This document shows positions 19,048 to 27,089 of a stretch of 64,000 bases of DNA, one piece after another; positions within the stretch are counted from its first letter, which is position 1, and the number at the start of each line of letters is the position of its first letter. The stretch lies in the NCBI GenBank assembly GCA_963716135.1, contig OY970289.1:1178001-1242000 (forward strand). The letters are read 5' to 3'. Both the position numbers and the translations under genes were made by a program. The stretch comes from CAVRAW01 sp963716135. GTDB lineage: Bacteria > Planctomycetota > Planctomycetia > Pirellulales > JADZDJ01. The notes beneath the pieces were generated by a model. It was not told the DNA's origin. It did not search any database and saw only the letters and a program-made list of their open reading frames with translations.

Positions 19048-19175
19048 CAGGGAACACAGATGAACGCAGATTAACTCAGATTAACGCAGATACGATGAGG
19101 GATTTTTGTATTGATTCTGTCTTTATCTGTGTTTATCTGAGTTCATCCGAGTTCATCTGAGCTCTCTAGACCCTG
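19048..19175. repeat. Palindromic spacer built from CAGATTAACG words
   Basis: Between rpsG and fusA. The left arm (19048-19095) repeats CAGATGAACG/CAGATTAACT/CAGATTAACG, and the right arm (19121-19175) repeats TATCTGTGTT/TATCTGAGTTCATC, its imperfect complement. The ends CAGGGA...CCCTG also pair. The result is a long AT-richer hairpin unlike the surrounding GC-rich DNA. Similar words occur between genes of other planctomycetes, to my knowledge without a known role. Confidence 0.75.
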
Positions 19176-19184
19176 ATTTCGCAC

Positions 19185-21275
19185 ATGACCCGCGATTTAC
19201 ACAAGCTCCGGAACATCGGCATCATCGCCCATATCGACGCGGGCAAGACCACCGTTACCGAGCGGATGCTGTTTCTTTCGGGGGCCAAGCATCGGGTCGG
19301 CGAGGTGGATAAGGGGACGACGGAGACGGATTCTGATCCGGAAGAGCAGGAGCGCGGCATCACGATCTATGCGGCGTGCGTCACGTTTCCTTGGAAAGAC
19401 GTGACGATCAATTTGCTGGATACTCCGGGGCATGTGGATTTCACGGCCGAGGTGGAACGCTGCTTGCGCGTGCTGGATGGGGCAGTGGTGGTGTTCAGTG
19501 CGCGGGAAGGCGTGGAGGCGCAAAGCGAAACAGTGTGGAGGCAGGCGGATAAATACAAGGTGCCGCGGCTGGCATTCATCAACAAGCTGGATCGCGAAGG
19601 GGCTGATTTTGACGCCGTGTACGCCCAGATCAGCAAGCGGCTGGCGGCGCATCCGGTGGCGATCCAGATTCCGGTTGGCCAGGGGCCGGCGCATGTAAAG
19701 GATCCGTTTCGCGGGATTATCGATCTAGTGGAAATGAAGCTCTTGACGTTTCCGGCGGATAAGCAAAGCCGGGAATACAATGTCGAGGAGATTCCCGAAG
19801 ATCAAACGGACCGGGCGCATGAGTGGCGTTCCGCCATGCTGGAGAAACTGTACGACTATAGCAACGAGTTGATGGAATTGGCACTGCAGGAAAAGCCGAT
19901 CCCTCCGGAGCTGATTCGCCAGGTGTTACGCAAAGCGACCGTCCATTTGCAGGTGCAACCGGTGATGTGCGGCTCGGCCTTGCATGGCGTCGGCGTGCAG
20001 CCGGTGCTCGATGCGGTGCAGTACTATCTGCCCAATCCGCTGGACGTGCCACCGGTGGAAGGCCGCGCGCTGGAGGCTAACAAAGACGGCACCTTCGCCA
20101 CATTGACTCGCAAACCGTCGAACGAGGACCCGTTTGCGGCGCTGGTGTTCAAAGTGCTTCCGGCCAAGACGGGCGATATCCACTGGATTCGCGTTTACTC
20201 CGGCTCGCTCAAGCAAAACAGCCGCGTGCTGAACCCCGGCAAGAACGTGAAGGAAAACGTGTCGCAGTTGTGGATCATCCACGCCACCAAGCGCGAGGAG
20301 CAGATCGATAGCGTGCAGGCGGGCGACATCGTGGGCGTGATTGGGCCCCGAAATTCGATCACCGGCGATACGCTGTGCGATCCAAAAAGCCCGATTCTTC
20401 TGGAGACGATTCAATTTCCTGAGACGGTGATCTCGGCGGCCGTTGAGCCGGAAAGCACGGCCGACCGCAAGAAGCTGGGCGAAGTGCTGGAGATGCTCAA
20501 GCGCCAGGACCCGACTTTCCGGGCGAGCGAGAATCCGGAAACCGGTCAGACCATCATCAGCGGCATGGGTGAATTACACCTGGAAGTGGTGCAACACCGC
20601 CTGCAGCGCGATTTCAATCTGAACGTGCGGGTGCACAAACCGCGGGTCAGCTACAAGGAAACCGTGAACGGACCGGCCGAGGCCGTGGGCAAATGCCATC
20701 GGCAAGTCGGCGGGCAGACGCTGTTTGCCGAAGTGAAAATCCGCGTCAAACCGCTCAAGGAAGACAAGCCGTGCCGGGTGTTCACGAATTGGTTTGTCGA
20801 AGATTCCGCCCGACAACAAGCGATTCAGCTTGTGTTGTCGGCGCTGAAAGAGGCCGCCGAAGGAGGAGGATTATTGGGCTGCCCGCTATGGAGTTGCTCG
20901 CTCGAGCTGTTGGAAATGCCGTTTCCCGATCCGATGCCGGGCGAGGTCGCCCTGCGAATCGCCGCCGCCGATGCATTCACCAAAGCACTGCAGGCCGCCG
21001 GCATCACACTGTTGGAACCGATCATGCACCTGGAAGTGACGACGCCGGAGGATCACTTAGGGGACGTGATCAACGATTTGCAACAGCGCCGCGCCATCAT
21101 CAACAGCACCGAAAGTCGCGGCGGCGTGACGGTTCTAGAAACCGAAGCGCCGCTTTCGGCCATGTTCGGCTACTCCGCCGCAGTGCGCAGCCTGAGCCAA
21201 GGCCGCGCGAGTTTTTCCATGGAACCCCTGCGTTACGGCCCTGCCCCGCCTGAAGTGCAGAAGGGCTTTATCTAA
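19185..21275 (+). CDS. fusA: Translation elongation factor G
   Basis: A 696-residue GTPase that drives ribosomal translocation. The G1 motif is AHIDAGKT (residues 15-22), G3 is DTPGHVDF and G4 is NKLD (canonical NKMD). Domains II to V follow in full (GMGELHLEVV, RGRAS-like C-terminus). The effector region reads TTETDSDPEEQERGITI, with an acidic SDPE where most bacterial EF-Gs have a Met/Trp-containing segment. This suggests a divergent EF-G subfamily such as the spd type known from spirochaetes, planctomycetes and deltaproteobacteria. It stands in the canonical str position but tuf does not follow it; rpsJ is next. Confidence 0.93.
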   Translation: MTRDLHKLRNIGIIAHIDAGKTTVTERMLFLSGAKHRVGEVDKGTTETDSDPEEQERGITIYAACVTFPWKDVTINLLDTPGHVDFTAEVERCLRVLDGAVVVFSAREGVEAQSETVWRQADKYKVPRLAFINKLDREGADFDAVYAQISKRLAAHPVAIQIPVGQGPAHVKDPFRGIIDLVEMKLLTFPADKQSREYNVEEIPEDQTDRAHEWRSAMLEKLYDYSNELMELALQEKPIPPELIRQVLRKATVHLQVQPVMCGSALHGVGVQPVLDAVQYYLPNPLDVPPVEGRALEANKDGTFATLTRKPSNEDPFAALVFKVLPAKTGDIHWIRVYSGSLKQNSRVLNPGKNVKENVSQLWIIHATKREEQIDSVQAGDIVGVIGPRNSITGDTLCDPKSPILLETIQFPETVISAAVEPESTADRKKLGEVLEMLKRQDPTFRASENPETGQTIISGMGELHLEVVQHRLQRDFNLNVRVHKPRVSYKETVNGPAEAVGKCHRQVGGQTLFAEVKIRVKPLKEDKPCRVFTNWFVEDSARQQAIQLVLSALKEAAEGGGLLGCPLWSCSLELLEMPFPDPMPGEVALRIAAADAFTKALQAAGITLLEPIMHLEVTTPEDHLGDVINDLQQRRAIINSTESRGGVTVLETEAPLSAMFGYSAAVRSLSQGRASFSMEPLRYGPAPPEVQKGFI

Positions 21276-21324
21276 GAGCGTCGATTGCGGCGGAGTATTC
21301 GAGGAAATCGTGTAAATCGCCCCG

Positions 21325-21354
21325 TTGACACCCTTTAGGTCAATGTCTTAAGAT
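21325..21354 (+). promoter_or_regulatory. Sigma-70-type promoter of the rpsJ operon
   Basis: TTGACA (21325-21330), an 18-base spacer and TAAGAT (21349-21354) lie 92 bases before the rpsJ start, after the fusA stop. The CCTCCCGGGGGTTAAACCGGAGG stretch downstream (21372-21394) can form a short hairpin in the leader. Confidence 0.6.
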
Positions 21355-21446
21355 CGGGGGTTTCCCATATCCTCCCGGGGGTTAAACCGGAGGATTGGAG
21401 CCCAAGTTAACGTCAGTTGCCGAAACGAGTTCGGCCGGAGAATTGC

Positions 21447-21776
21447 GTGGCTGGTCATTCGCACGAAATCATACGCATCCGAATGGAGGCCTTCGACCAT
21501 ACGGTGTTGGATCAAAGCGCTGCGGAAATCGTTGATACCGCGAAGCGCACCAACAGCGAGGTCCATGGCCCGATTCCATTGCCCACGCGCATCGAACGGT
21601 ACACCGTGCTTTCGAGTCCGCACATCGACAAGAAGGCGCGGCAACAATACGAAATTCGCACGCACAAGCGCGTGATCGATATTGTGCAGGCGACGGCGAA
21701 GACGATTGAAGCGTTGAACAAATTGAGTTTGCCGGCCGGCGTGGATATCAAGATCAAAGCCGGCACGCGGAAGTAA
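21447..21776 (+). CDS. rpsJ: 30S ribosomal protein S10
   Basis: A 109-residue protein with the S10 signature (EIIRIRMEAFDH, PLPTRIERYTVLSSPH, THKRVIDI). The start is GTG at 21447, preceded by GGAG seven bases away; upstream in-frame residues do not match S10. It heads the S10-type operon, behind its own promoter. Confidence 0.95.
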   Translation: MAGHSHEIIRIRMEAFDHTVLDQSAAEIVDTAKRTNSEVHGPIPLPTRIERYTVLSSPHIDKKARQQYEIRTHKRVIDIVQATAKTIEALNKLSLPAGVDIKIKAGTRK

Positions 21777-21942
21777 TTAACTAACCACATAGGTCTGAGA
21801 ACACTGCATGCATCGGAAGCCGAGTAGGTAATTCGAAGCAAGGTCGGTGATGACCTTGCAGGTCACGCGACCGACCGATGATCCGCCGCAAGCGGACGTT
21901 TGTCTTCGAAATCCTGACGGCGAGACGCACGGGAATACTCCA

Positions 21943-22629
21943 ATGGCTATCGGATTACTCGGCCGCAAGGTCGGGATGACACAAGTTTTCAATGAGGCCG
22001 GAATGGCGCTTCCGGTCACGGTAATCCAAGCCGGCCCGTGCCATGTGCTGCAGCTTCGCACCGCCGAGCGTGATGGATACGAAGGGGTGCAGCTTGGCTT
22101 TCTCGATAAGCCCCGCCGTCTGGCCAGCCGCAGTCAACGCGGATTAGTGGCCAAGCTGGACAGCAAACGCTCGAAAGCCCGCTCGAAAGCCGGCGTCGAG
22201 CTTTTGGCGAAAGCCGACTGCGAGCCGCAGCGGTTCGTCGGCGAGTTCCGCGGCGCCCCGGGCGAGTTGGCCGTCGGTCAGCAGTTGACGGTTGAATTGT
22301 TCGAGAATGTTAAAGCCGTCGACGTCACGGGCACCAGCAAAGGCAAAGGCTTTCAAGGCGCGATGAAGCGCCACAATTTCAAAGGCCAGCGCGCGACGCA
22401 CGGCGTGAAGAAAGTGCATCGGCACATCGGCGGCACCAGCGGAAACACGTTCCCGGGCCGCACGTTCAAGGGCAAGAAGATGGCCGGCCAGATGGGCAAT
22501 GTCCGCAGCACCATGCGAAACGTCAAAGTGGTGCGCGTTGATAAGGAAAACAATTTGCTGCTGGTCAACGGCGCGGTGCCGGGCCCCAACGGCGGGTACG
22601 TGATTGTGCGTCAAACTAACAAGCTATAA
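21943..22629 (+). CDS. rplC: 50S ribosomal protein L3
   Basis: A 228-residue protein beginning MAIGLLGRKVGMTQVF, the normal L3 start. It has the conserved RATHGVKKVHRHIGG loop that reaches toward the peptidyl-transferase centre, and the target glutamine region GRTFKGKKMAGQMG. The frame is open 32 codons upstream, but those residues do not belong to L3. A 166-base spacer separates it from rpsJ. Confidence 0.95.
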   Translation: MAIGLLGRKVGMTQVFNEAGMALPVTVIQAGPCHVLQLRTAERDGYEGVQLGFLDKPRRLASRSQRGLVAKLDSKRSKARSKAGVELLAKADCEPQRFVGEFRGAPGELAVGQQLTVELFENVKAVDVTGTSKGKGFQGAMKRHNFKGQRATHGVKKVHRHIGGTSGNTFPGRTFKGKKMAGQMGNVRSTMRNVKVVRVDKENNLLLVNGAVPGPNGGYVIVRQTNKL

Positions 22630-22645
22630 CCAAAACCTCATAAAC

Positions 22646-22673
22646 CCGGGGCTTCCCTTCGGTCCAGCCCCGG
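22646..22673 (+). promoter_or_regulatory. Intercistronic hairpin, rplC-rplD
   Basis: The 7-bp stem CCGGGGC (22646-22652) / GCCCCGG (22667-22673) with a 14-base loop lies in the spacer between rplC and rplD. No U-run follows. It is a candidate processing or stability element, or L4-type autogenous control site; none of these is shown. Confidence 0.4.
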
Positions 22674-22695
22674 CCACCCGAGCACGTGAAATAAC

Positions 22696-23409
22696 ATGGC
22701 CAAGATCGCCATCTACGACATGAAGGGGAAGGAAGTCGGCTCGTATGAAATCGAGACGACCGATCTGGCGCCGCGCATCAACAAGCAACTGTTGCACGAT
22801 GCCGTGGTGATGTACGAAGCCAATCAGCGCCAGGGCACCTTCGCCACGAAGAGCCGGGCGACGGTGGCCGGCTCGACCAAGAAAATGTATCGCCAGAAGG
22901 GCACAGGCAACGCTCGGGCCGGTTCGCGGCGCAGTGGTATTCGCCGTGGCGGCGGTCACATTTTCCACAAGCGGCCGCGCGATTTCAGCTATCGTCTGCC
23001 GCGCCGGGCCCTGCAATTGGCCACGCGAATGGCGATTGCCGCGAAGATTCAAGACAACCAGCTCACGCTGATCGACGAGTTGAAGCTGGGCCAGCCGAAG
23101 ACGAAGGAAATGGCGGCGATTCTGAAGGCGCTCAAGTGCGATGGCGAAAAGACAATCATGGTCGCCACGAACGGCCACGACGTGAACGTGTGGAAGAGTG
23201 CTCGCAATATTCAGGGCGTGAGCGTATCGCCGGCGGCGGAGTTGAATGCTTTGACAGTGCTCAAGCCGCGGCGATTGTTGATCACGAAGGCGGCGCTGGA
23301 CGGTTTGAAGAATCAGAAGCACGAGAACGGCGACGCAGAAAAGGCAGCCAAGCCCCGCGCGAAGAAGCCGGCCGCCAAAGCAAAATCAACGAAGAAGGCG
23401 AAGTCATGA
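22696..23409 (+). CDS. rplD: 50S ribosomal protein L4
   Basis: A 237-residue protein with the L4 core (MYRQKGTGNARAGSRRS in the exit-tunnel loop, LPRRALQLATRMAIAAK). A 35-residue Lys/Ala-rich tail (KAAKPRAKKPAAKAKS) extends beyond the usual end. The stop overlaps the rplW start as ATGA, so the two are translationally coupled. In other bacteria L4 represses its own operon. Confidence 0.95.
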   Translation: MAKIAIYDMKGKEVGSYEIETTDLAPRINKQLLHDAVVMYEANQRQGTFATKSRATVAGSTKKMYRQKGTGNARAGSRRSGIRRGGGHIFHKRPRDFSYRLPRRALQLATRMAIAAKIQDNQLTLIDELKLGQPKTKEMAAILKALKCDGEKTIMVATNGHDVNVWKSARNIQGVSVSPAAELNALTVLKPRRLLITKAALDGLKNQKHENGDAEKAAKPRAKKPAAKAKSTKKAKS

Positions 23410-23722
23410 CCACAGTAACGGCTTTGCCGAAAGACGCACCGTTTTTACCGCCGCACCAAGTGATTGTGCGCCCGCTGGTGACCGAAAAGGGGATGCACCG
23501 TTCGACGCGGTACAACGCCTATGCCTTTGAAGTGAACAAGCTGGCCACGAAGCACGATGTGCGCAAAGCCATTGAAGAGCTGTTCAACGTGAAAGTGACG
23601 CGGGTACACATCCAGAACCGCAAGGGCAAGCCGCGCCGCAACAAGTTCCGCGCGGGCGCACGCAGGATTGGAAAAAAGCGATTGTGACGCTGCACTCGGA
23701 ACACAAGATCGACTTCTTCTAG
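23406..23722 (+). CDS. rplW: 50S ribosomal protein L23, C-terminus frameshifted
   Basis: L23 lines the exit of the peptide tunnel and docks SRP and trigger factor. The body (residues about 14-80, VIVRPLVTEKG, TRVHIQNRKGKPRRNK) is normal. As read, the frame stops at 23687 with the tail ARRIGKKRL. Inserting one C near 23657 (GGGCGCACG to GGGCCGCACG) instead gives RTQDWKKAIVTL, then SEHKIDFF and a stop at 23720-23722, matching the real L23 end. The corrected protein has about 105 residues. Start and rplD stop overlap (ATGA). Confidence 0.9.
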
Positions 23723-23729
23723 AACCGAA

Positions 23730-23747
23730 CGCCGAGCAAGCTCGGCG
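23730..23747 (+). promoter_or_regulatory. Intercistronic hairpin, rplW-rplB
   Basis: The stem CGCCGAGC/GCTCGGCG (8 bp with an AA apex, 7 bp or fewer in practice) lies between the corrected rplW end and rplB. There is no U-run. The words resemble the hairpin at 40201-40218 between rpoA and rplQ. Confidence 0.4.
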
Positions 23748-23766
23748 GCTAAATGGATTAATATTC

Positions 23767-24627
23767 ATGGGTATTCGACGATATAAACCGACTTCGCCAG
23801 GACGCCGCGGCGCCAGTGTCAGCGATTTCGCTGAGTTGACGCCGGGGGCGGTGGCTCCGCGTGCGCTGACGATCACGAAGAAAAAGCACGGCGGGCGCAA
23901 CCACCAGGGCGTGATTACCGCCCGGCATCGCGGCGGCGGGCACAAGCGGCGGTATCGGCTGATCGACTTCCGCCGCAACAAGGATGGCGTGATGGCGAAG
24001 GTGCAATCAATTCAATACGATCCCAACCGCAGCGCTCGCATCGCCCTGCTGTTCTATGCGGATGGCGAAAAGCGATTCATTCTGGCGCCCGAAGGTTTGA
24101 AGGTCGGCCAGGAAGTGCAAAGTGGCCCCGACGCTCCGCCGGAAGTGGGCAATTGCCTGCCGATGCGCAATATTCCCATGGGCCTGCCGATTCACAACAT
24201 CGAACTACAGCCGGGCAAAGGCGGATGCTTGTGCCGCTCGGCCGGCTCGAGCGCGACACTAGTCGCCCGCGAGGCCGATTGGGCGCAGATTACGCTGCCA
24301 AGCGGTGAAATTCGCCGCGTGCCTTCGGCGGGCCGGGCCACGATTGGCGCGATGGGCAACGCCGACCACATGAACATTCAGATCGGCAAGGCGGGACGGA
24401 ATCGCTGGAAGGGCTGGCGGCCGTTTGTGCGCGGCACGGCGATGAACCCGATCGATCATCCGCACGGCGGCGGTGAAGGCCGCACCAAAGGCGGCCGGCA
24501 TCCGGTCAGCCCGACGGGCAAAAGCGCCAAGGGGGGCGGCACGCGGAAGCGGCGGAAGCCTTCGAATTCCGCGCTCATTCGTCGGCGACGTTCGCGGCGG
24601 TACGGTCAAATCAAAATTCCACTTTGA
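23767..24627 (+). CDS. rplB: 50S ribosomal protein L2
   Basis: A 286-residue protein starting MGIRRYKPTSPGRRGASVSD. It has the RNA-binding core (RHRGGGHKRRYRLIDFRR) and the C-terminal GTAMNPIDHPHGGGEGRT loop containing the conserved His needed for peptidyl-transferase activity. The start at 23767 follows the L2 family; the open frame upstream to 23668 is the displaced rplW tail. Confidence 0.96.
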   Translation: MGIRRYKPTSPGRRGASVSDFAELTPGAVAPRALTITKKKHGGRNHQGVITARHRGGGHKRRYRLIDFRRNKDGVMAKVQSIQYDPNRSARIALLFYADGEKRFILAPEGLKVGQEVQSGPDAPPEVGNCLPMRNIPMGLPIHNIELQPGKGGCLCRSAGSSATLVAREADWAQITLPSGEIRRVPSAGRATIGAMGNADHMNIQIGKAGRNRWKGWRPFVRGTAMNPIDHPHGGGEGRTKGGRHPVSPTGKSAKGGGTRKRRKPSNSALIRRRRSRRYGQIKIPL

Positions 24628-24662
24628 ACTAAATAGCCCGACACTGTCGGTCGGAAACAATC

Positions 24663-24998
24663 ATGGGACGTTCGAAAAAGAAAGGTCCGTTTGTCGATCC
24701 GAAGCTGTACCGCAAGGTGGAGCTGATGGATGCCGTCAACCGGAAGGAACCGATCAAGACGTGGGCGCGGGCCTGCACGATCGTGCCGGAGTTCGTCGGC
24801 CACACCTTCATGGTGCACAACGGCAAGCTGCACTTGAAAGTGTTCATCACCGAAGACATGGTCGGCCACCGGCTGGGCGAGTTCGCTCCCACCCGCACGT
24901 TCCGCGGCCATGGTGGACGAATTAAGAAGGAAGCCGAGGCAGCCGCCGCTGCGGCCGCAACCGGTGCACCAGCAGCCGCCCCGGCAGGAAAAGCGTAA
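24663..24998 (+). CDS. rpsS: 30S ribosomal protein S19
   Basis: A 111-residue protein starting MGRSKKKGPFVD with the S19 motifs NRKEPIKTWAR and MVGHRLGEFAPTRTFRGHG. An 18-residue Ala-rich tail (AEAAAAAAATGAPAAAPAG) exceeds the usual length of about 92. It follows rplB by 35 bases. Confidence 0.95.
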   Translation: MGRSKKKGPFVDPKLYRKVELMDAVNRKEPIKTWARACTIVPEFVGHTFMVHNGKLHLKVFITEDMVGHRLGEFAPTRTFRGHGGRIKKEAEAAAAAAATGAPAAAPAGKA

Positions 24999-25022
24999 GG
25001 CAACACAACAGTCGAATTCATC

Positions 25023-25349
25023 ATGGCATACAAAGCTACATATCGCTTCGCTCGGATTAGTGCCCGCAAGGTGCGGCCGCTGGCGGACTTGGTGCGCGGC
25101 AAGTATGCCGACGACGCACTGGATATTTTGAAGTACATGCCGCAGCGCGGCGCGCGGCTGTTGGAAAAGGTGATCAAAAGCGCGCTGGGCAACGCCGAAG
25201 ACAAGCGCGAGGCGAACCTCAGCGGGCTGATCGTGAAAGACTGCCGCATCGACGGCGGGCCGATGTTCAAGCGTATCCGGCCGATGTCGCGCGGCATGGC
25301 GTTTGTCATTCGCAAGCGGATGGCCCACATTTCCGTCGAACTGGAATAA
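25023..25349 (+). CDS. rplV: 50S ribosomal protein L22
   Basis: A 108-residue protein with the L22 motifs ARISARKVRPLADLVRG and the tunnel-lining hairpin KRIRPMSRGMAF. Its length is normal. The next spacer (47 bases to rpsC) contains a hairpin with the word GCGGGGCTTGCTCCGC. Confidence 0.95.
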   Translation: MAYKATYRFARISARKVRPLADLVRGKYADDALDILKYMPQRGARLLEKVIKSALGNAEDKREANLSGLIVKDCRIDGGPMFKRIRPMSRGMAFVIRKRMAHISVELE

Positions 25350-25364
25350 AGAGAACAAATTAGC

Positions 25365-25382
25365 CGCGGGGCTTGCTCCGCG
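25365..25382 (+). promoter_or_regulatory. Intercistronic hairpin, rplV-rpsC
   Basis: The 7-bp stem CGCGGGG / CTCCGCG (one G-U pair) with the loop CTTG lies 14 bases before the rpsC start; GAGGA, the likely ribosome binding site, directly follows it. It could limit or couple rpsC translation. Confidence 0.4.
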
Positions 25383-25396
25383 CAAACGAGGAATTC

Positions 25397-26095
25397 ATGG
25401 GTCAAAAAGTCAATCCTGTCGCATTTCGCGTCGGCATCATGGAAGGCTGGAAAAGCCGCTGGTATGCCTCCAAGCAGGAATTCCGCAACCTGATCTTGGA
25501 AGATTACAAGGTGCGCCAGTTCATCAAGGAGAAATTCAAGTTCGCGGCGATTCCGAAGGTCGAAATTGAGCGCACCCGCGATGAAGTGAAAATTCTGCTG
25601 CACACCGCGCGGCCAGGCGTGATCATCGGCCGCAAGGGGCAGGAAGTGGAAAAGCTGCAAGAAGAATTGCAAAACCTGATCGGGCGTCGCGTGAACATCA
25701 AGATCGAGGAAATCAATCGCCCGGAAATCTTCGCCCAATTGGTGGCCGAAGACATCGCGGAGCAGTTGGCCAAGCGGGCCAGCTTCCGCCGCACGATGAA
25801 GCGGGCGATCGATACGTCGATGGAAGCGGGCGCAAAAGGAATCAAAGTGCAGTTGGCAGGTCGCTTGGGCGGATCGGAAATGGCCCGCCGCGAAAAAGCG
25901 ATTCAAGGCTCAATGCCGCTTTCGACATTGAGAGCAAAGATCGATTACGGCTTCACCGAAGCCGCTACGCCGCAAGGCAATATAGGCGTTCAAGTTTGGA
26001 TCAACCAAGGCATGTACGAGGACGCAGCAGCTCATGGCGATGATGCCCAAGAGGGTCAAGTTCCGAAAAAGCCAAAGAGGGCGTATAAAAGGTGA
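25397..26095 (+). CDS. rpsC: 30S ribosomal protein S3
   Basis: A 232-residue protein starting MGQKVNPVAFRVG after GAGGA (25388-25392). The KH domain (VIIGRKGQEVEKLQEEL) and C-terminal domain (ARREKAIQGSMPLSTLRAKI) are complete. The last 20 residues (QEGQVPKKPKRAYKR end) overlap the rplP start by 62 bases in another frame. The overlap is real in this sequence, but an undetected indel in the tail cannot be excluded. Confidence 0.94.
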   Translation: MGQKVNPVAFRVGIMEGWKSRWYASKQEFRNLILEDYKVRQFIKEKFKFAAIPKVEIERTRDEVKILLHTARPGVIIGRKGQEVEKLQEELQNLIGRRVNIKIEEINRPEIFAQLVAEDIAEQLAKRASFRRTMKRAIDTSMEAGAKGIKVQLAGRLGGSEMARREKAIQGSMPLSTLRAKIDYGFTEAATPQGNIGVQVWINQGMYEDAAAHGDDAQEGQVPKKPKRAYKR

Positions 26096-26449
26096 CGCCT
26101 CGCGGGGTAACCGCGTGGTGTTCGGCGAATTCGCTCTTCAGGCCACCCAAGGCGGCTGGCTCAGCGCTGCGACGATCGAGTCGGGCGCGTGGCGGCGCAG
26201 CAGTACATGCGCAATGAGGGGCGGCTGTACGTGCGCGTGTTCCCGCACAAATCGGTTACCTCCATCCCGCTGGAAACCCGCATGGGTAAGGGCAAAGGGG
26301 AACCGGAGTTTTGGGCGGCGGTGATCAAACCCGGCACGGTGCTATACGAGATCGGCGGCATTTCGGAAGCAGCAGCGCGGATGTGCATGGCCCGGTTGGC
26401 CCACAAAATGCCGGTGCGAGTGCGATTTTTGAAGCGGCGGGCGATGTAG
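26034..26449 (+). CDS. rplP: 50S ribosomal protein L16, frameshifted in this sequence
   Basis: L16 helps place tRNA in the A and P sites. Residues 1-51 (MMPKRVKFRKSQRGRIKG to AATIESG) read in the first frame. The rest (VAAQQYMRNEGRLYVRVFPH to FLKRRAM) reads two bases on. Inserting a C at 26186 (GGGCGCGTG to GGGCCGCGTG) yields SGRVAAQQYMRN and a normal protein of about 138 residues. Because L16 is essential, the deletion is most likely an assembly error. The start lies inside the end of rpsC; ATG 26040 is an equally good candidate. Confidence 0.92.
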
Positions 26450-26492
26450 GCGGAGTGATTGGTGAGTAGTGAGTGGTAGGAAGGAATGACAA

Positions 26493-26702
26493 ATGGCTAA
26501 AGCATCTGAACTTCGCGACATGAGCGACGAGCAAATTCAGCTCACCTGGAAAGAGGCGGCTGAAACCTTGTTCCGTTTGCGCATTCAGGCGCAAACCGAA
26601 CGGTTGGATGCCCCCAGTGAATTGAAGCGGTATCGCCGATTGATCGCTCGCTGCCAAACCATTTTGAATCAACGGGCCCAAAAAGCGGGCGCCAAAACAT
26701 AA
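26493..26702 (+). CDS. rpmC: 50S ribosomal protein L29
   Basis: A 69-residue two-helix protein (MAKASELRDMSDEQIQLTW, FRLRIQAQTERL), including the L29 core of LFxLRxQ...L and R(x)IA. The upstream spacer (26450-26492) holds reiterated GTGAGTAGTGAGTGG-like words without a palindromic partner. Confidence 0.93.
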   Translation: MAKASELRDMSDEQIQLTWKEAAETLFRLRIQAQTERLDAPSELKRYRRLIARCQTILNQRAQKAGAKT

Positions 26703-26729
26703 TCATCCAATCGAATAGCGAATAAAGAC

Positions 26730-27089
26730 ATGCCCAAGCGAGTGGAAATCGGCGTCGTGGTGAAAGACAAAGCGGTGAAGACGCGTCGCGTGGAAATTCC
26801 GCGCCTGGTGCGGCACGCCAAATACGGCAAAATTTTGCACCGTCGCACCGTTTGCCACGTCCACGATGAAAACAACGAATCGCACGAAGGCGACACGGTG
26901 GAAATCCGCGAGTGCCCGCCAAAATCCAAGCTCAAGCGTTGGGAGTTGGTGCGGATCGTGGCGAAGAGCAAACAGGTCGATTTGGCTGCCCTGCGTGCGG
27001 CCGCCAGGCTCGACGAAGAATCGGGAATTGAAGCCGCCGGACGACGCGAAAAGAAGGCCAGTTCCGCGCCAGAAGGTAAAAAATCATGA
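26730..27089 (+). CDS. rpsQ: 30S ribosomal protein S17
   Basis: A 119-residue protein with the S17 core (VVKDKAVKTRRVEIPRLVRH, GDTVEIRECPPKSKLKRWEL). About 35 residues rich in Ala, Arg and Lys follow the normal C-terminus. Its stop overlaps rplN by 4 bases (ATGA). Confidence 0.93.
   Translation: MPKRVEIGVVVKDKAVKTRRVEIPRLVRHAKYGKILHRRTVCHVHDENNESHEGDTVEIRECPPKSKLKRWELVRIVAKSKQVDLAALRAAARLDEESGIEAAGRREKKASSAPEGKKS

Noticed and set aside
23136..23405. Upstream extension of the rplW frame
   Set aside because: It is an Arg/Glu-rich shadow of rplD; the ATGA overlap at 23406 sets the start.
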